DNA of 39,686 bases from Neoconidiobolus thromboides FSU 785 (GCA_025603075.1 MU626433.1:1-39686), one strand, 5' to 3'; shown: positions 1 through 10,995, numbered from the stretch's first letter. Translations and numbers: made by a program. The notes: generated from the letters alone by a model not told the origin.

Positions 1-59
1 TTCATTTCAGATCAAACTCTTCAATTCAACAGCCTATTGAAAAGCAAGAAGATGCCTAA
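1..59 (+). CDS. 3' end of a TMEM198/DUF4203-like paralogue (partial)
   Basis: The window opens inside a reading frame that begins at base 3 and stops at TAA 57-59, giving 19 codons. The last residues, QQPIEKQEDA, closely match the tail HQPVEKQEEA of the TMEM198-like gene that ends at 2511. Similarity continues into the 3' flank of both. I infer the end of an upstream tandem paralogue. Nothing of its membrane domain is in the window. Confidence 0.6.
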   Translation, partial: HFRSNSSIQQPIEKQEDA

Positions 60-1398
60 ATACTCTAACTCTATTATTTAATTTCATAATAAACACCTCA
101 ATGCTAATTAAGGGCTAAAAGTATTATTTTATGTGCCTCAGTTCTTTTTTTATTTTATCCTTTATTTATCAAAGATGTTATTTAACTTCTTGTACCATCG
201 AAGTTGTAAGATACAGATTTAAATCTAAGCATAGGTGATCCTTAAAGATACAAAAACTATGTTTGTAATACAGTTGAGCTATATTTGTTAATATCTGTAA
301 GCTTTAAAATAATTTAAATCAAAGGAATAAACTGATTTTATTTTATCATTTTTACAAACCCATTTTTATGTTCTATTGCACTTTGACATAAAATTCCCGA
401 AATATATAATTACAACAGTACACAATTTATATATATATAATATGTTTTTAGTGAAACATTTGATATTGCAGCTAATAACTTATTTGGTTTAGGTAGATGT
501 AACTATGATGGAACACAAAAAAGGTCTTGTTAAAAACGATAACTAAAATTATTGTGCCACTTTATTTAGTTTAGTTATTTCAAAACTCAAGATATTAATA
601 AATATAAGCTATATTGTTAGATTTTAATAGTTTCACCTTTGAAATATAGACAAGTTATAGTAGCGAGTAATATAGCCTTTTAGTGATTATTTTTTTAACA
701 ACCTGTAAGCTACCTGGGCTAAAATCCCATTATTATTGACTAATTTTTACAGGACTATGGGAAGTTTGGAGACTATCCTTTGGCTTTTCTTACTTAGACA
801 TGAATATGATAGCCTTTATAGGATTGTCAATAATCATCTTTGGCAGATATCGTCACTTTTCATTAAAGCTATGTAAAGGTTAAAAGACTTGGAGATTGTA
901 ATACTAAATAAAAAACTATTACAATAGCTGTAAAATTGTTAAGTTTATAATTTGATAATTTAAGTAAAACGGTGCAAATTTCACTCGAATTTCTTACATT
1001 AATCCTCCACTTAAGCAACGTGACTTCTAATTTACCTAAGCGATATTAGCTAAGCCTACGAGGTTTTACTGCTTTAAGAAGTTTTGCTCTCTTCTTAAAT
1101 CTACTATATCTATATTCAGTATCAACTCAAAATCCAGTTCCAAGTTTCACGTTGATTCTATTATCGGCTTTTACTATTTGGTCGATTAGGTTTTGAACTA
1201 TTCTCTAGCTTTTATGCAACCACTATCGCCCTATTACGTGAGTCTTCAACTTCATTGATATATCTACTCATTGCTAAGATGTGGTATAACTTCATAAAGG
1301 CAAGTTGAGCCATATTGGTAGCCTAGTTAGAGATGTTAGTATTGAATCCTTCTTACACTATAAATACATTAATTTACTTTATTAAATACAATAGCATA
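60..1398. other. Intergenic, AT-rich, with one coding relic
   Basis: No intact gene is seen. The stretch around 700-900 contains a short hydrophobic reading (MIAFIGLSIIIFGR near 802-850) that faintly resembles the start of TMEM198-like proteins, but it is too short to call. The part near 1000-1330 is less AT-rich and holds the minus-strand relic listed separately. Confidence 0.4.
1122..1313 (-). pseudogene. Decayed coding relic of unknown family
   Basis: On the minus strand one frame of 64 codons starts MAQLAFMKLYHILAMSRY and continues past an in-frame TAA and a TAA-TAG pair to NQRETWNWILS. Composition is richer in G+C than the flanks and the amino acids look protein-like. I do not recognise a family. 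It may be a fragment of a retroelement or of a dead gene. The absence of an independent homologue keeps confidence low. Confidence 0.3.
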
Positions 1399-1500
1399 TA
1401 GGGATGTATTTTTTATTTAAGAATTTTACCAACAATCTTTCCACTCAAATAGCGTTTAAAAAGCGGAAAAGTAATGAAACTAAAAAAAAATCCCCATATA
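1399..1500 (+). mobile_element. MITE copy 1 (orientation A)
   Basis: The element runs from TAGGGATGTATTTTT to AAATCCCCATA, with the family core CCACTCAAATAGCG(T)TTAAAA between. It lies about 225 bp upstream of the TMEM198-like start at 1725, so it sits in or next to that promoter. Confidence 0.8.
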
Positions 1501-1724
1501 GATTGTATCCCCTAGTATCAATTATTCAATTATTCAATTATTACTTTAAGTTCTTATTTAAAACCGTATTACCTCATTTTAATTTCCAGTGTGTAAATAC
1601 AATTTCACAGTATATGAATAGTTCACAAAGCCTATAATAATTCATCGACTATGTCTTAGATACTCACCTAAGATTGCAATTATTTAAATACATTAGATTT
1701 ATTAATTTTTATTAACTCGAGGTA

Positions 1725-2511
1725 ATGGACTTGAATACTTCTACTTATTTGCTTAAAAGCGTAATGATATCGTCAACTTTTGCCCTAGTATTAGGAATCA
1801 TCTTATTTTTATTCGGTGGTATAATTTTAGCTAAAGGGTTGAAATGTATCAAGTTTACTCGTGGAATCTCTGGTCTTTGGTTCTTTGGTTACTTGACATA
1901 TCTTCTTGGTATTGTTATCATTGTAAATGTGTCACCAAGTGATCCTACTACTGCTCTATGGATTGTGTTTGGCTGTACTATAGGATTTAGTATTCTTGGT
2001 GCTATCTTATGTGGTGCAATTGGTATTTTAGGCGACATCATTTTAGGAGCAGCTTCAGGTTGGAGTTTATGGAGACTTTTTTATCCATTTGTTTTTAAGA
2101 TGACCAATTTGATTGTAATTTTTGTCCTTATTGTAGGTTTTTCTGTCTTAACAATATGGCTTTATGAAAGAGTTCATATGGAGATGTATTTTTTCGTTCA
2201 AGAATTTTACTAACAATTTTTCTACTCAAATAGCGCTTAAAAAAGAGAAAAAGTGATGAAACCAAAAAAAACATCCTCATATCTTTACATGTATTTGGAT
2301 TGGATCTATTTTACTTATCAACAGGTCTGTAAATATTACAATTCACTCCATTGTATTATCAGGCAATTTTTATGTACTTATGTCTTGTTCTTTTGCTATC
2401 TATATCACTGCAACTATCGCCACTTTCTTAGTCTTTGGAATTACTTCTTATCTTCTTTATACCTCTAATTTTTCAACTCATCAACCTGTTGAAAAGCAAG
2501 AAGAGGCTTAG
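1725..2511 (+). pseudogene. TMEM198/DUF4203-like membrane protein, split by a MITE
   Basis: The gene starts at ATG 1725 and its first 150 codons encode several hydrophobic helices of the TMEM198/DUF4203 type: glycine-rich segments, and a CIKFTRGISG stretch comparable to CIKFxR-like positions in the paralogue at 36367. At 2177 the frame enters a MITE and stops at 2213 after about 11 element-encoded residues. Removing 2177-2279, which leaves one TA, joins the codons for ERVH directly to IFTCIWIGS. That continues to TAG 2509-2511, for a 227-residue protein ending QPVEKQEEA. The rejoined part matches VTACIWTGS in the 36367 paralogue. As it stands the gene should make a C-terminally truncated protein lacking about two membrane helices. 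The family role is not well defined; human TMEM198 is linked to Wnt signalling, which cannot be transferred here. Confidence 0.75.
2177..2281 (+). mobile_element. MITE copy 2 inside the TMEM198-like gene
   Basis: Bounded by TA at 2177-2178 and TA at 2280-2281, termini TGGAGATGT and ACATCCTCA. Deleting the element plus one TA restores an uninterrupted reading frame with paralogue support, so the TA duplication is shown by the host gene itself. Confidence 0.9.
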
Positions 2512-2779
2512 ATGCTCTAATTTTAGCCTTTTAATTTCAATAATATAAAACTTGAAGAATTATTATTTATAGCTTTAACTAAAATAAAGAAGATTTGAGA
2601 TGCTAAAAGTAGGCTTTTAAATATTCATGTAAGTGGCCTATGTATCAAAAATCTCTTATTAATCTATATAATTTATTATGAAATTTTAATGATGATTCAG
2701 TACAGAAAACTCTTTTGAATTTTTTTAATATAAAACCCCTATAATCTAAGAATTAATTATTAAAAGTTTAATAGTAAAA

Positions 2780-2881
2780 TATGGGGGTGTTTTTTTTTTA
2801 TTACATTGCTTTTCCATTTTTTAAGCACTATTTAAGTAGAAAAATCGTTAGCAAAATTAAACAAAAAAATATATCCCCATA
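2780..2881 (-). mobile_element. MITE copy 3 (orientation B)
   Basis: TATGGGGGTGTTTT at the left end, ATATATCCCCATA at the right, with the TTTTCCATTTTTTAAGC core. It ends 100 bp before the tRNA-Ile at 2982. Confidence 0.85.
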
Positions 2882-2981
2882 TGTTTAAAGTGATTTACTA
2901 AATAGGAGTTAAAATTTAGATTATATAAAATTAAATTTATATAAATAAAACTTTACTAATATCTCAATAGTAATTAGAAAT

Positions 2982-3054
2982 GCTCCGTTAGCTCAGTTGG
3001 CAGAGCGTGGTGCTAATAACGCTAAGGTCATAGGTTCAAGCCCTATACGGAGCA
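2982..3054 (+). tRNA. tRNA-Ile (anticodon AAT), copy 1
   Basis: A 73-nt cloverleaf: acceptor GCTCCGT/ACGGAGC, D stem GCTC/GAGC, anticodon stem TGGTG/CGCTA with loop CTAATAA (anticodon AAT), T stem ATAGG/CCTAT with loop TTCAAGC, discriminator A. There is no intron and CCA is not encoded. A T-run for pol III termination follows near 3077. The same 73 nt occur three more times in this window. Confidence 0.97.
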
Positions 3055-3241
3055 TGTATTCTTGATTGTATACATATTTTTTGACTAAATCTATTATCCA
3101 ATCAAAATTCAATAAATATGCTGATTTCATTTTTCTAGGGAACAACTGGTTTGTTTCTTTAATCAAATTTTTATTTTCTACAAGCAACAAAAGAAATAGT
3201 CTATTAAAATAGAGAAACAGAAATCCAAACATATATTTAAA

Positions 3242-5261
3242 ATGGCCTATTTCAGCAATATCATTAATTTAGTACAAACTGGTATACAACAATATAGTAG
3301 TAATCCCATCTTAAAAGAATATAGTATATTAGAAGAGCAACATTTAAAGGATCCATTTTTATCTAAATTATGGCGGTGTTTTAACGTAATACAAAAAGTA
3401 AGTTCTATCGTTTATACTATTATTTCATAAAAAATCATCCATATGATACATAGAATTAATTTGTATTATTTAGTCGACATTAAAAGAATATACTTTATTT
3501 TTACATAACGATAAAGATTATAAAATTGAAAATGCAGTGGATGGCTATTCGATAGCAGAAAGAGTATTGAAACGGTTCAAAACATTAAAGCATCCTGATT
3601 CTATTCAATTTATTGAAGGTTATAGTAACAGTTATCAAGTTTCTATTGTAACGGAAAGAGTGGAATTCCTTGGATTTGAAGATGAAATAATTATGGAACC
3701 TTTCCATTGTTTCAAATTATTGGTAAGAAACTTTTTTACATGTTTGTGCAAAAGTCGATTTGGTAATTAATCTATTGTTTATTATAGAAAGTATGTAATT
3801 TTTTATTTGAAAATGGGTTTATTATTGGACGAGTTACAAAACAGCATGTGGTCATGAATCAAGCATCAGAATGGAAATTATTTAATCTACAATTTTTGGG
3901 AAGAGAAGAAGAGAAAGATGAAATTATAGCCGAGTTGACTAGATTTAATTTGATACCTAAAGAAATAACGGATAGAAATAACATAACTCCAATTGAAAGT
4001 TATCAGTTAGGCAATTTGCTATTTGAGTTGTTTGAAGGGGAAGAGATTAGAGATAGTAATAATCTACGATTTAAAAAGAACAATAATAAAGGAATACAGG
4101 AATTGATTAGGAAAATGATAATGAATAAGAATTATAAGAAAGATATTATTAATCTATTAAATAACAATAGTTATTTTCGACATTTTAAAATTGAAATTGA
4201 TAATCAATTAAATCAATTTACAACTTTAAATAATGAAGAAAAACAACAATTTTATAAAAAAATACAATTTCATTTAAATGAATTAAACCAACATTATATA
4301 CGATATAAAATTATCTTTGAATTAAGTAAATTTTTAAAAATTGGGTTATTAGAAAATGAAGGTATACAAGTATTAATTAAATTAAGTGAGCTTGAGCCTA
4401 AGTTAATAGTTAAAGATTATATGGAAGCATTTAAAAACAGTGATCGTAAATTGAGGTTTAACTTGTTATTAAATTTTCATAAAATCATCCATCATTTTAA
4501 TGAATATGATATTAAAGAAATTTATCATAATATTTTATTAGGTTTAAAAGATAATCATTTACAAATTAAAGAATTAAGCTTAAAAGTTATTTTATTATTA
4601 TTAAATAAATTAAATAAGGATTGTAATAATAGTAATAATAATGATAATAATCAAAATAGTAATAGTGATAATGAAGAAAATAATAATAATAATAATAGTT
4701 TAATAATCACAATAATAGAAGATATTTATGATTCAATAAAGGAATTACAATTTGATAAGTTGGGCATAGTAAGAGCTAATACCATTTTAATATATGAAAA
4801 AATTATACCCAATTATAGTAATAAAATAACAATTTATCATCAAATTATAAAATCATTAAAAGATCCCTTTCCACCAAGTAGAATTAATAGCTTAAATTGT
4901 TTAATACTATTAATTAATAATTTAAATCTAAAATTATTTATACAATCTTTATTACCCAACTTGATTCCTTTATTAATGGATACTGAAAAAAATATTCGAA
5001 TTCAAGCTAAAAATTTAACTGATAAAAGTTTATTAAAAGTGGATGAGTTTACAAAAGAATTACCAGATACCGGTTTTGTACAAGAGAAGCAGAACAATTC
5101 AAATAACAGTAATGTAAAGAATATTAATACGACTAGTAACTCAGATAGTATTAATACTATAAATAATAATAATTGGACTAATTGGGCAGTTAATAATTTA
5201 AGCAAAGGCATATCATATGCAGCGGATTCTATTCAAAATTCATCCATTTTATTACCAGAAG

Positions 5262-5298
<37 letters not shown>

Positions 5299-5776
5299 AA
5301 TTAATAGTAATGATACAAATACTATAGCCAATGTTATACCTACTGCTCCTATAACTACTACTACTACTACTACTACTACTAATGATGATTGGGGTGCTTG
5401 GGGTGACGAGATTGAGGAAGCCGTTGAAGATATTAGTAAAGCCCAACTTAATAATAACAAAATAAAGACCACATTAACCAAGGTTATCAATACAATTACT
5501 GATGATACAACTACAGATGCTTGGGATAATTGGGATACTTCAGATAACAGTAATGTAATTAAAGATGATAAAGCAGAAGACAATAATAAAGTTGATACTT
5601 GGGATGATTGGGGTAGCGAAAATCAATTCAATAACAATAGCATTAATAGGGGGGTTAAAATGAATAAGAGTAATAATAATAGTAATGAAAGTGGAATAAA
5701 GAAAACAAATAAAATCGTACCTAGTAAAGCGAAAGGAAAACTTAAATTAGGTGCTAAAAAAATTAGTAAGGGGTAA
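3242..5776 (+). CDS. SCY1-like pseudokinase with HEAT repeats (SCYL1/Cex1 type)
   Basis: There are three exons: 3242-3397, 3474-3722 and 3788-5776. The introns, 76 and 65 nt, both sit in phase 0 with GTAAG donors and TAG acceptors, and the protein is 797 residues. The N-terminal ~170 residues resemble the SCYL pseudokinase domain: VTERV hinge-like strand, then ASEWKLFNLQFLG in place of the GEWKLGG segment. The HRD and DFG catalytic motifs are absent, so it should not phosphorylate. A helical HEAT-like region follows (about 290-560), broken by an Asn-rich insert near 420-440. The tail holds Asn and Thr homopolymers and three acidic Trp motifs (DDWGAWGDE, AWDNWD, TWDDWG). It ends in a basic KLKLGAKKISKG, as in SCYL1/Cex1 relatives. 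Family members act at Golgi/COPI and, in yeast Cex1, in tRNA nuclear export. The exact role here is inferred. The start is the first ATG of exon 1. Confidence 0.88.
4624..4700 (+). repeat. AAT/AGT trinucleotide tract coding poly-Asn/Ser
   Basis: An imperfect (AAT)n tract with AGT and GAT interruptions in the HEAT region of the SCY1-like gene. It encodes an Asn/Ser/Asp-rich loop that can expand without shifting the frame. Confidence 0.75.
5261..5385 (+). repeat. (AAT)n and (ACT)n microsatellites coding poly-Asn and poly-Thr
   Basis: About a dozen AAT codons near 5263-5297, and about ten ACT codons near 5353-5382, lie in the disordered tail of the SCY1-like protein between the HEAT region and the Trp-acidic motifs. 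They are simple sequence repeats likely to vary in length between strains. Confidence 0.85.
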
Positions 5777-6055
5777 ATCAACGTATGTTATAGTTAAATA
5801 AAAAAGATATTATGATATTTATTTTGGTTTTTTGATGTTTTTTATTTTTAATGCAATTGTAAATTAGATAACAGGAAAATATACAATATAGTAACGATGT
5901 AAAGGGAAAAGGGAAGGGGATTGGAGCTCAAAATGTATATGCAAAAGAAGTGAATAGAAATAGAATAGAAATAGAGTAATAAAATGAATATATGTAAAAT
6001 AATAGAGAAAATAGAAAAGAAAAGATGAAGGAAATAAGGACAAAAAGGTTGAACT

Positions 6056-6586
6056 TTAAATTTTTAACCAATTACGAACAATAGAGATATCATTTAATAA
6101 ACTATTCAACATTGGTATAACATTTAGCTGATTATTATTCTGATTATTTAAAAAATTAATTGTGTTATCCAACCCTTTTAAATAAACATTTAACTTCTTT
6201 TCTAGAAATAGAGAATCAAAATTTTTATAATTTTTATCAGATAAATAATAGCATAAAGTTAAAATGGCTAATTGCAAAAACAACAATTTCTTGAAATTAT
6301 CGGTGAGGGTATTATTTAATGTAATAAATTGAGATATTGTCAAAGATTGATTTAATTCAATATTTAAATTAAAAAAATCTAATATTAAACTACATGTAAA
6401 ATAATCAATCCCTAATTCTACTATTAACTTATTAATCATATTTTTCAAGTTTTGATTTTTATTTTGGTTACTAATTAATCGATAATATTCCCATTCTTTT
6501 ATATGTTCATTACTATCATTATCTTTGATAACATTGATACTCTCCAAACTACTATTGTTACTATTAATCATTCTTATTGGCTTCAT
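6056..6586 (-). CDS. Uncharacterised helical protein, 176 aa
   Basis: This intronless frame runs from ATG 6586 to a stop at 6056. It is convergent with the SCY1-like gene and 279 bp from its end. The first ~45 residues are polar and Asn/Ser-rich. Residues ~45-176 look all-helical, with leucine-rich amphipathic stretches (NLKNMINKLIVELGI, KKLLFLQLAILTLCYYL) and a C-terminal VRNWLKI. There is no signal peptide, clear membrane span, cysteine pattern or catalytic motif. I do not recognise the family. Length, sequence complexity and the lack of any competing frame make it a probable real gene, though a further 5' exon cannot be excluded. Confidence 0.5.
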   Translation of the reverse strand: MKPIRMINSNNSSLESINVIKDNDSNEHIKEWEYYRLISNQNKNQNLKNMINKLIVELGIDYFTCSLILDFFNLNIELNQSLTISQFITLNNTLTDNFKKLLFLQLAILTLCYYLSDKNYKNFDSLFLEKKLNVYLKGLDNTINFLNNQNNNQLNVIPMLNSLLNDISIVRNWLKI

Positions 6587-9023
6587 TTCTTCACTACTTA
6601 ATTATCTATTTATTTAAATACCGATTTACAACGCACTCGTAACTACTGTGACTACAAAAAAAATCAAAAAAAATTTCAAACTCTAAAAACTTAAAGCTTA
6701 ATTGAATGTTTACATTTGATTTATATATCTTTTGAAATTCATATAACTTAATAAATTACTTTAATCTATTTATTTCTAAATTTTCATTTGATTTTGCTCA
6801 TATTCTTATTTATTTCAATTTAATTGGCTAAATTCAATAGTATAACTCCGAACCTTAAAGCATTTTATATAAAAATTCTTATTAAAAAACTTAGAGATCT
6901 TGTTGAAAGATTGATCTGAAATAAATAAATTCCTTTTAATAAAAGAACAAGAATTGAGATCTACTTTTATTAAAACAGCTTAAAAGGAGTAAATCACACA
7001 CAATAAATAATACGAGATAAGTGTTTATTTTATTTATTTTTTATTTATTAATTTAGTTGTCAATATTTAAAAGTGTAATTTTATTTACATTTAAAAATGA
7101 ATGACCTTGAATTTTCAATAATAAGTATGGTGCCATAATAGCAAATTTTTTATCCAATCAACTGAAGATATTATTAACAACCGATGATTTCATTAGTTCA
7201 AATTGAGTAAAGCTGAATTTTTAAATCGCAAAATATTTAAGATAAATCCGATAGGTCCAATTGGACTTATTTTATAAAGAATGTTTTCATTCTATGATTG
7301 GGTATTAAATTTTAAAGTTTAAAGTTTGAAATAAAAATTTAAACTTGAGAATTAATTATCATTAAAAGATACTTGTTTTATATAAGAAATGTTCTATTAG
7401 CTATTATAGCAATAATAATTAAGATGTTGGTAATCTTTTGAGTTCTATATGTAAGATTAATTGTTGACTGCAGTGTTAACTTGTTAAAAGAGTGGATGGT
7501 GTTATTTAGAATAAATCGAAACTCATATGATATTTCAAACTTTGTACGAAAAATAATCAATAAAAACACTCCGTCAAGTTATAATATTATGAAAACATTA
7601 CGATTCTTATTCTTTTATATGTTTTTTTTATAACATATTCTTTTTATAAAGTTTATTATAAATAATAACTATATTTATTATTTATATGAATTTTTTCTAG
7701 GTTTTGATTTATTTTGATTTTAGAATTTCCATTTCCAATTTTTATATGACTGTTTTAGCTCTTTTGTAACTTAATTATCACCTTCATTAAGAAAAAATTT
7801 TGCCAAAAGTTTAGAAAATATAAATATCGAAGTAAAAAATTAGCTATATCAATAATTTAATTATAAAAATTATCGCTAAAAGTCATGAAAGAGTTTCAAC
7901 AGCTGAATTTTAAATTTAATTCTCTAATTAAAATGGTAACTTTAGTTTAGATGATTATTCTTAAAAAAATTATCCATCAATTTCAAAAAAGGATGAGTCA
8001 TCAGTCATTTATCTCCCTCATACTTTAATCGTAATAAATTTACATTTTAAACTGTATTTATTTCAAAAAACAAGCAAATAAAAAGTTCAAAAGTAAGATG
8101 CAATCTATCCCAAATCTTATTCCCTTGAGCTACTTTTTTATTTACTAATAATATTCCAATATAAAAGCTATTGCATTTTTTCAATTTTTGTAATAGTTAA
8201 ATCATTCCCAAAATAAATCAAATTACTTTCAATACAGAAGCTAAGATAATCAATGATTAAAATGTTAAATTCCAAATCAAAAAAGATGGAGAAAAATGAG
8301 CGTTTGTGATTGGCTGAAAGGACCTACAATTTAACCCCAAAATTTTACAAAGGATAGAAAAAATAGAAAAAAGAGTACAAATGTCATTTATAAAAAATTT
8401 GTAGTTAACTAAAGGAGAGAAAGTTAAGAATAAATTCAAAATTTATTATTGTTTTGATAGGTTGCAAGGTTACCTTAATTTTAATGCGAGGCTATTGAAC
8501 ACACATAAAATGAGATCGAAGTAGTGAATAAATTCTTTCTTTTTCTTTCTTGAAAATTAATTTTTATACTTTCATCTATTGCTTTCCAATAGTACTTTGT
8601 TAACGCATAGTAGCTTACAAACAAATAGTCAGCAACTTAATAAACGCAACTTTTAGCTTATTTTAAACTAAACTAAACTAAACTAAACTAAAATTACAAG
8701 GTAATCACTTGACATTAAACATATAAAACCCCCCACTAATCCGTTATTGTTTTTATTTAGTTATCTTTTATAAACTCAACCTCTAAGAAGTTTATAAAAC
8801 AGCCCAAGTTAATAGACAAATAGAATTGTAATCAAACACTATTAAAAAGTTTTGATTCACTTTCACCCAACATACAGTATTATACTCTTTTTGACGTTAC
8901 CTAACATTTATTTACGTGGTCATTATAAATAGACCAATCAATATTATTAATTATATATCTGTAATAAGATAAGCTAAAGTTTAACAACCAATATATAAAA
9001 GAACAAAAAAAATAGATATACGA
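6587..9023. other. 2.4-kb gene-free AT-rich interval
   Basis: I found no intact gene, tRNA or MITE here. Short frames at 7378-7569 and 8257-8439 on the minus strand look like chance. The only ordered element is the AAACT repeat at 8665-8692. The interval lies between two diverging genes (6586 minus, 9024 plus), so both promoters are in it. Confidence 0.5.
8665..8692 (+). repeat. Pentanucleotide (AAACT)5 repeat
   Basis: Five perfect AAACT units end in AAA, about 330 bp upstream of the AdoMet decarboxylase start. It is a simple microsatellite and no function is indicated. Confidence 0.9.
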
Positions 9024-10151
9024 ATGTTAAAAGAAGATTGCATCCCTATTGAAACTTATGATTTTCATGGTTTTGAAGGACCAGAAAAGTTATTAGAGAT
9101 TTGGTTCTTACCACAGGCTAAAGAGGGAGATGAAGGATTAAAGAAAGTTGGTTTGGAGGATTGGATAGCTATGTTGAAATTAGTCAATTGTGAGATCTTA
9201 AATATTGTTCAAAATGAGCAAGTGGATTCTTATTTGCTATCCGAATCTTCAATGTTTATTTATAATCATAAAATAGTATTAAAGACGTGTGGTACTACTA
9301 CTTTACTTCATTCAATTCCAAAGATTTTGGAACTGGCTCAGAATTGCTTAAATGTAGAGCAAATTTATCGTGTTTTTTATTCAAGAAAATCGTTCATGTT
9401 CCCAGAAAAACAACTTTACCCTCATTCAGACTGGGATTCTGAAGTCAATTACTTGGATAAGTATTTCGGTGAGATATTTCTCTTTTTATTTATTATGTAT
9501 TTACCTTGATTCTTTTTTACAGAAAATGGAGCTCCATATAAAATTGGTCGTACTAATGGTGAACATTGGTATCTTTATGTAAATTCCAATTCTAGAATCA
9601 ATTCAGATAAAAATAATGTTACTGAAACGGCCATCCTCCCTATTAATGAAACCAATGAATTAACACATGATTTTACTATTGAATTGTTGATGACGGATTT
9701 AGATGAAGAACATAGTAAAGTGTTTTATATTGAAAATAATAATAGTACTGGTCGTCAAGGAGGTGAAGAAGTAGCTGATAAAATTGGGTTGAGCAAGATT
9801 TACACCAATTTAATTCAAGATCCCTTTTTATTTGAACCATGTGGATTTTCCATGAATGCCCTAGCTAATGAACATTACTTCAACGTCCATGTAACCCCAG
9901 AAACTCACTGCTCTTATGCATCCTTTGAAACTAATATTCCATTGAAAGGAGATCATGATAGTGAAGTCAAAAAATTAGTTGAAAAGGTATTGAAGTGCTT
10001 TAAACCAAAACAATTTTCAATTACTTTATTCAAAGAAGGTAACGCTCAGTTGTTAAATTTACCTGTTGTTGATGGATTTAAAAAGAAAGATTCCATTCTT
10101 TATGATATTGATGGTTATTCCCTCCGTTATGGTCATTTTAAGAGAGAGTAA
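9024..10151 (+). CDS. SPE2: S-adenosylmethionine decarboxylase proenzyme
   Basis: The enzyme makes decarboxylated AdoMet, the aminopropyl donor for spermidine and spermine. Exons are 9024-9468 and 9523-10151. The 54-nt intron has a GTGAGA donor and an ACAG acceptor in phase 1, joining KYF to ENGAPYKIGR. The product is 357 residues (human about 334). The proenzyme site LSESSMF places self-cleavage between Glu74 and Ser75, the serine becoming the pyruvoyl cofactor. Other hallmarks are FEGPEKLLEIWF with Glu18 and Glu21, KTCGTTTLL with Cys89, and CGFSMNAL with Ser258 followed by His271 in HVTPETHCSY, the processing pair. All are present, so the enzyme should be active. The start is the first ATG, and the 24 nt upstream are A-rich. 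No regulatory upstream ORF of the animal type was seen close to the start. Confidence 0.95.
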
Positions 10152-10315
10152 ACCAGAATAAAGAATATTGTCTTTAGTAACTATTATTTTTAATTTTTGT
10201 TTTGTCAACTTGTTCATTTTACTAAGATTTATGATTTGATATAACAAAGTAATCGCAAAAATGAAAAAATGTTAAATAAATATTATAGTCTGAGCTTTAA
10301 ATTCAAATAACAGAA

Positions 10316-10389
10316 GCTCGTATGGCGCAATTGGCTAGCGCGTCCGACTGTTAATCGGGAGGTTACTGGTTCGATCCCAGTTATGAGCG
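10316..10389 (+). tRNA. tRNA-Asn (anticodon GTT)
   Basis: A 74-nt cloverleaf: acceptor GCTCGTA/TATGAGC (one G-T pair), D stem GCGC/GCGC, anticodon stem TCCGA/TCGGG with loop CTGTTAA (anticodon GTT), variable AGGTT, T stem ACTGG/CCAGT with loop TTCGATC, discriminator G. There is no intron. TTTTTT follows about 17 nt downstream. Confidence 0.96.
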
Positions 10390-10551
10390 TAAGAATATCT
10401 ACTATTTTTTGTTTTAATGAAGTTATATCTAAAACAGGTATTGTAATGACTTTTATAGCTTATTTAGAATACATAATAGGCCTTAAGATGCCATAAAGAG
10501 ATTCCACGTACTAAATAACAGTTCTATTTAATACTACAAATAAAATAAGTA

Positions 10552-10652
10552 TATGGGAATGTATTTTTGTATTTAAGAATTTTACTAATTTTTCCACTCA
10601 AATGGCGCTTAAAAGATGGAAAAAGCAATGAAGCCAAAAAAACATCCCCATG
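10552..10652 (+). mobile_element. MITE copy 4 (orientation A)
   Basis: The left end is TATGGGAATGTATTTTTG and the right end AACATCCCCA. The core CCACTCAAATGGCGCTTAAAA is present. It lies about 160 bp downstream of tRNA-Asn. Confidence 0.8.
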
Positions 10653-10716
10653 TAATCAACACAGTATTTAAAATAATAAGTTTTTTATCTTTTGTTTCTT
10701 CGCTATAAAATCTAGA

Positions 10717-10915
10717 AATGGGACTGCATTTTTTTGTTTAAATTACTAATAGGGGTTGTTTTTTAATTTTATTACTTTTCCATTTTTAAGCGCTATTTGA
10801 GTGGGAAAATTATTAGTAAAATTCTTAAACACAAAAATACATCCCCAATAATCTTTCCACTCAAGTAGCGCTTAAAAAACGGAAAAGTAATGAAATCAAA
10901 AAAAAACATTCCTGA
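10717..10915 (+). mobile_element. MITE copy 5 (orientation A), interrupted by copy 6
   Basis: Two half-elements flank another copy. The left half is ATGGGACTGCATTTTTTTG to TTACTAA; the right half runs from ATCTTTCCACTCAAGTAGCG to ACATTCCTGA. Read across the insertion they form one diverged full element. Confidence 0.75.
10750..10850 (-). mobile_element. MITE copy 6 nested in copy 5
   Basis: A full-length orientation-B element, TA-GGGGTTGTTTT to ATACATCCCCAA-TA, whose two TA ends sit exactly where the outer copy is split. It is younger than copy 5. Confidence 0.8.
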
Positions 10916-10995
10916 GTTATTAAACAATTATTAATTTATTAAAAATAACAATAATAAAAATCAAACTATAATCAACGCTTATTTAATGAACTTCA

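Noticed and set aside
1404-1637. Open frame of 77 codons
   Set aside because: Its first third is MITE sequence and the rest has no protein-like character.
2177-2281. MITE acting as a spliced intron (introner)
   Set aside because: It has no GT-AG boundaries near its ends; the nearest acceptor-like AG lies well inside the conserved coding part.
2253-2468. Open frame of 71 codons
   Set aside because: It is a shifted reading of the 3' part of the MITE-split TMEM198-like gene; the correct frame there matches the paralogue.
2993-3232. Minus-strand frame of 79 codons
   Set aside because: It overlaps tRNA-Ile almost entirely at one end and is explained by the tRNA and chance.
5002-5583. Minus-strand Leu/Val/Ser/Ile-rich frames
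   Set aside because: They are shadows of the Asn and Thr codon repeats in the SCY1-like gene.
9370-9582. Second frame across the AdoMet decarboxylase intron
   Set aside because: The conserved protein uses the other frame with a clean 54-nt intron.
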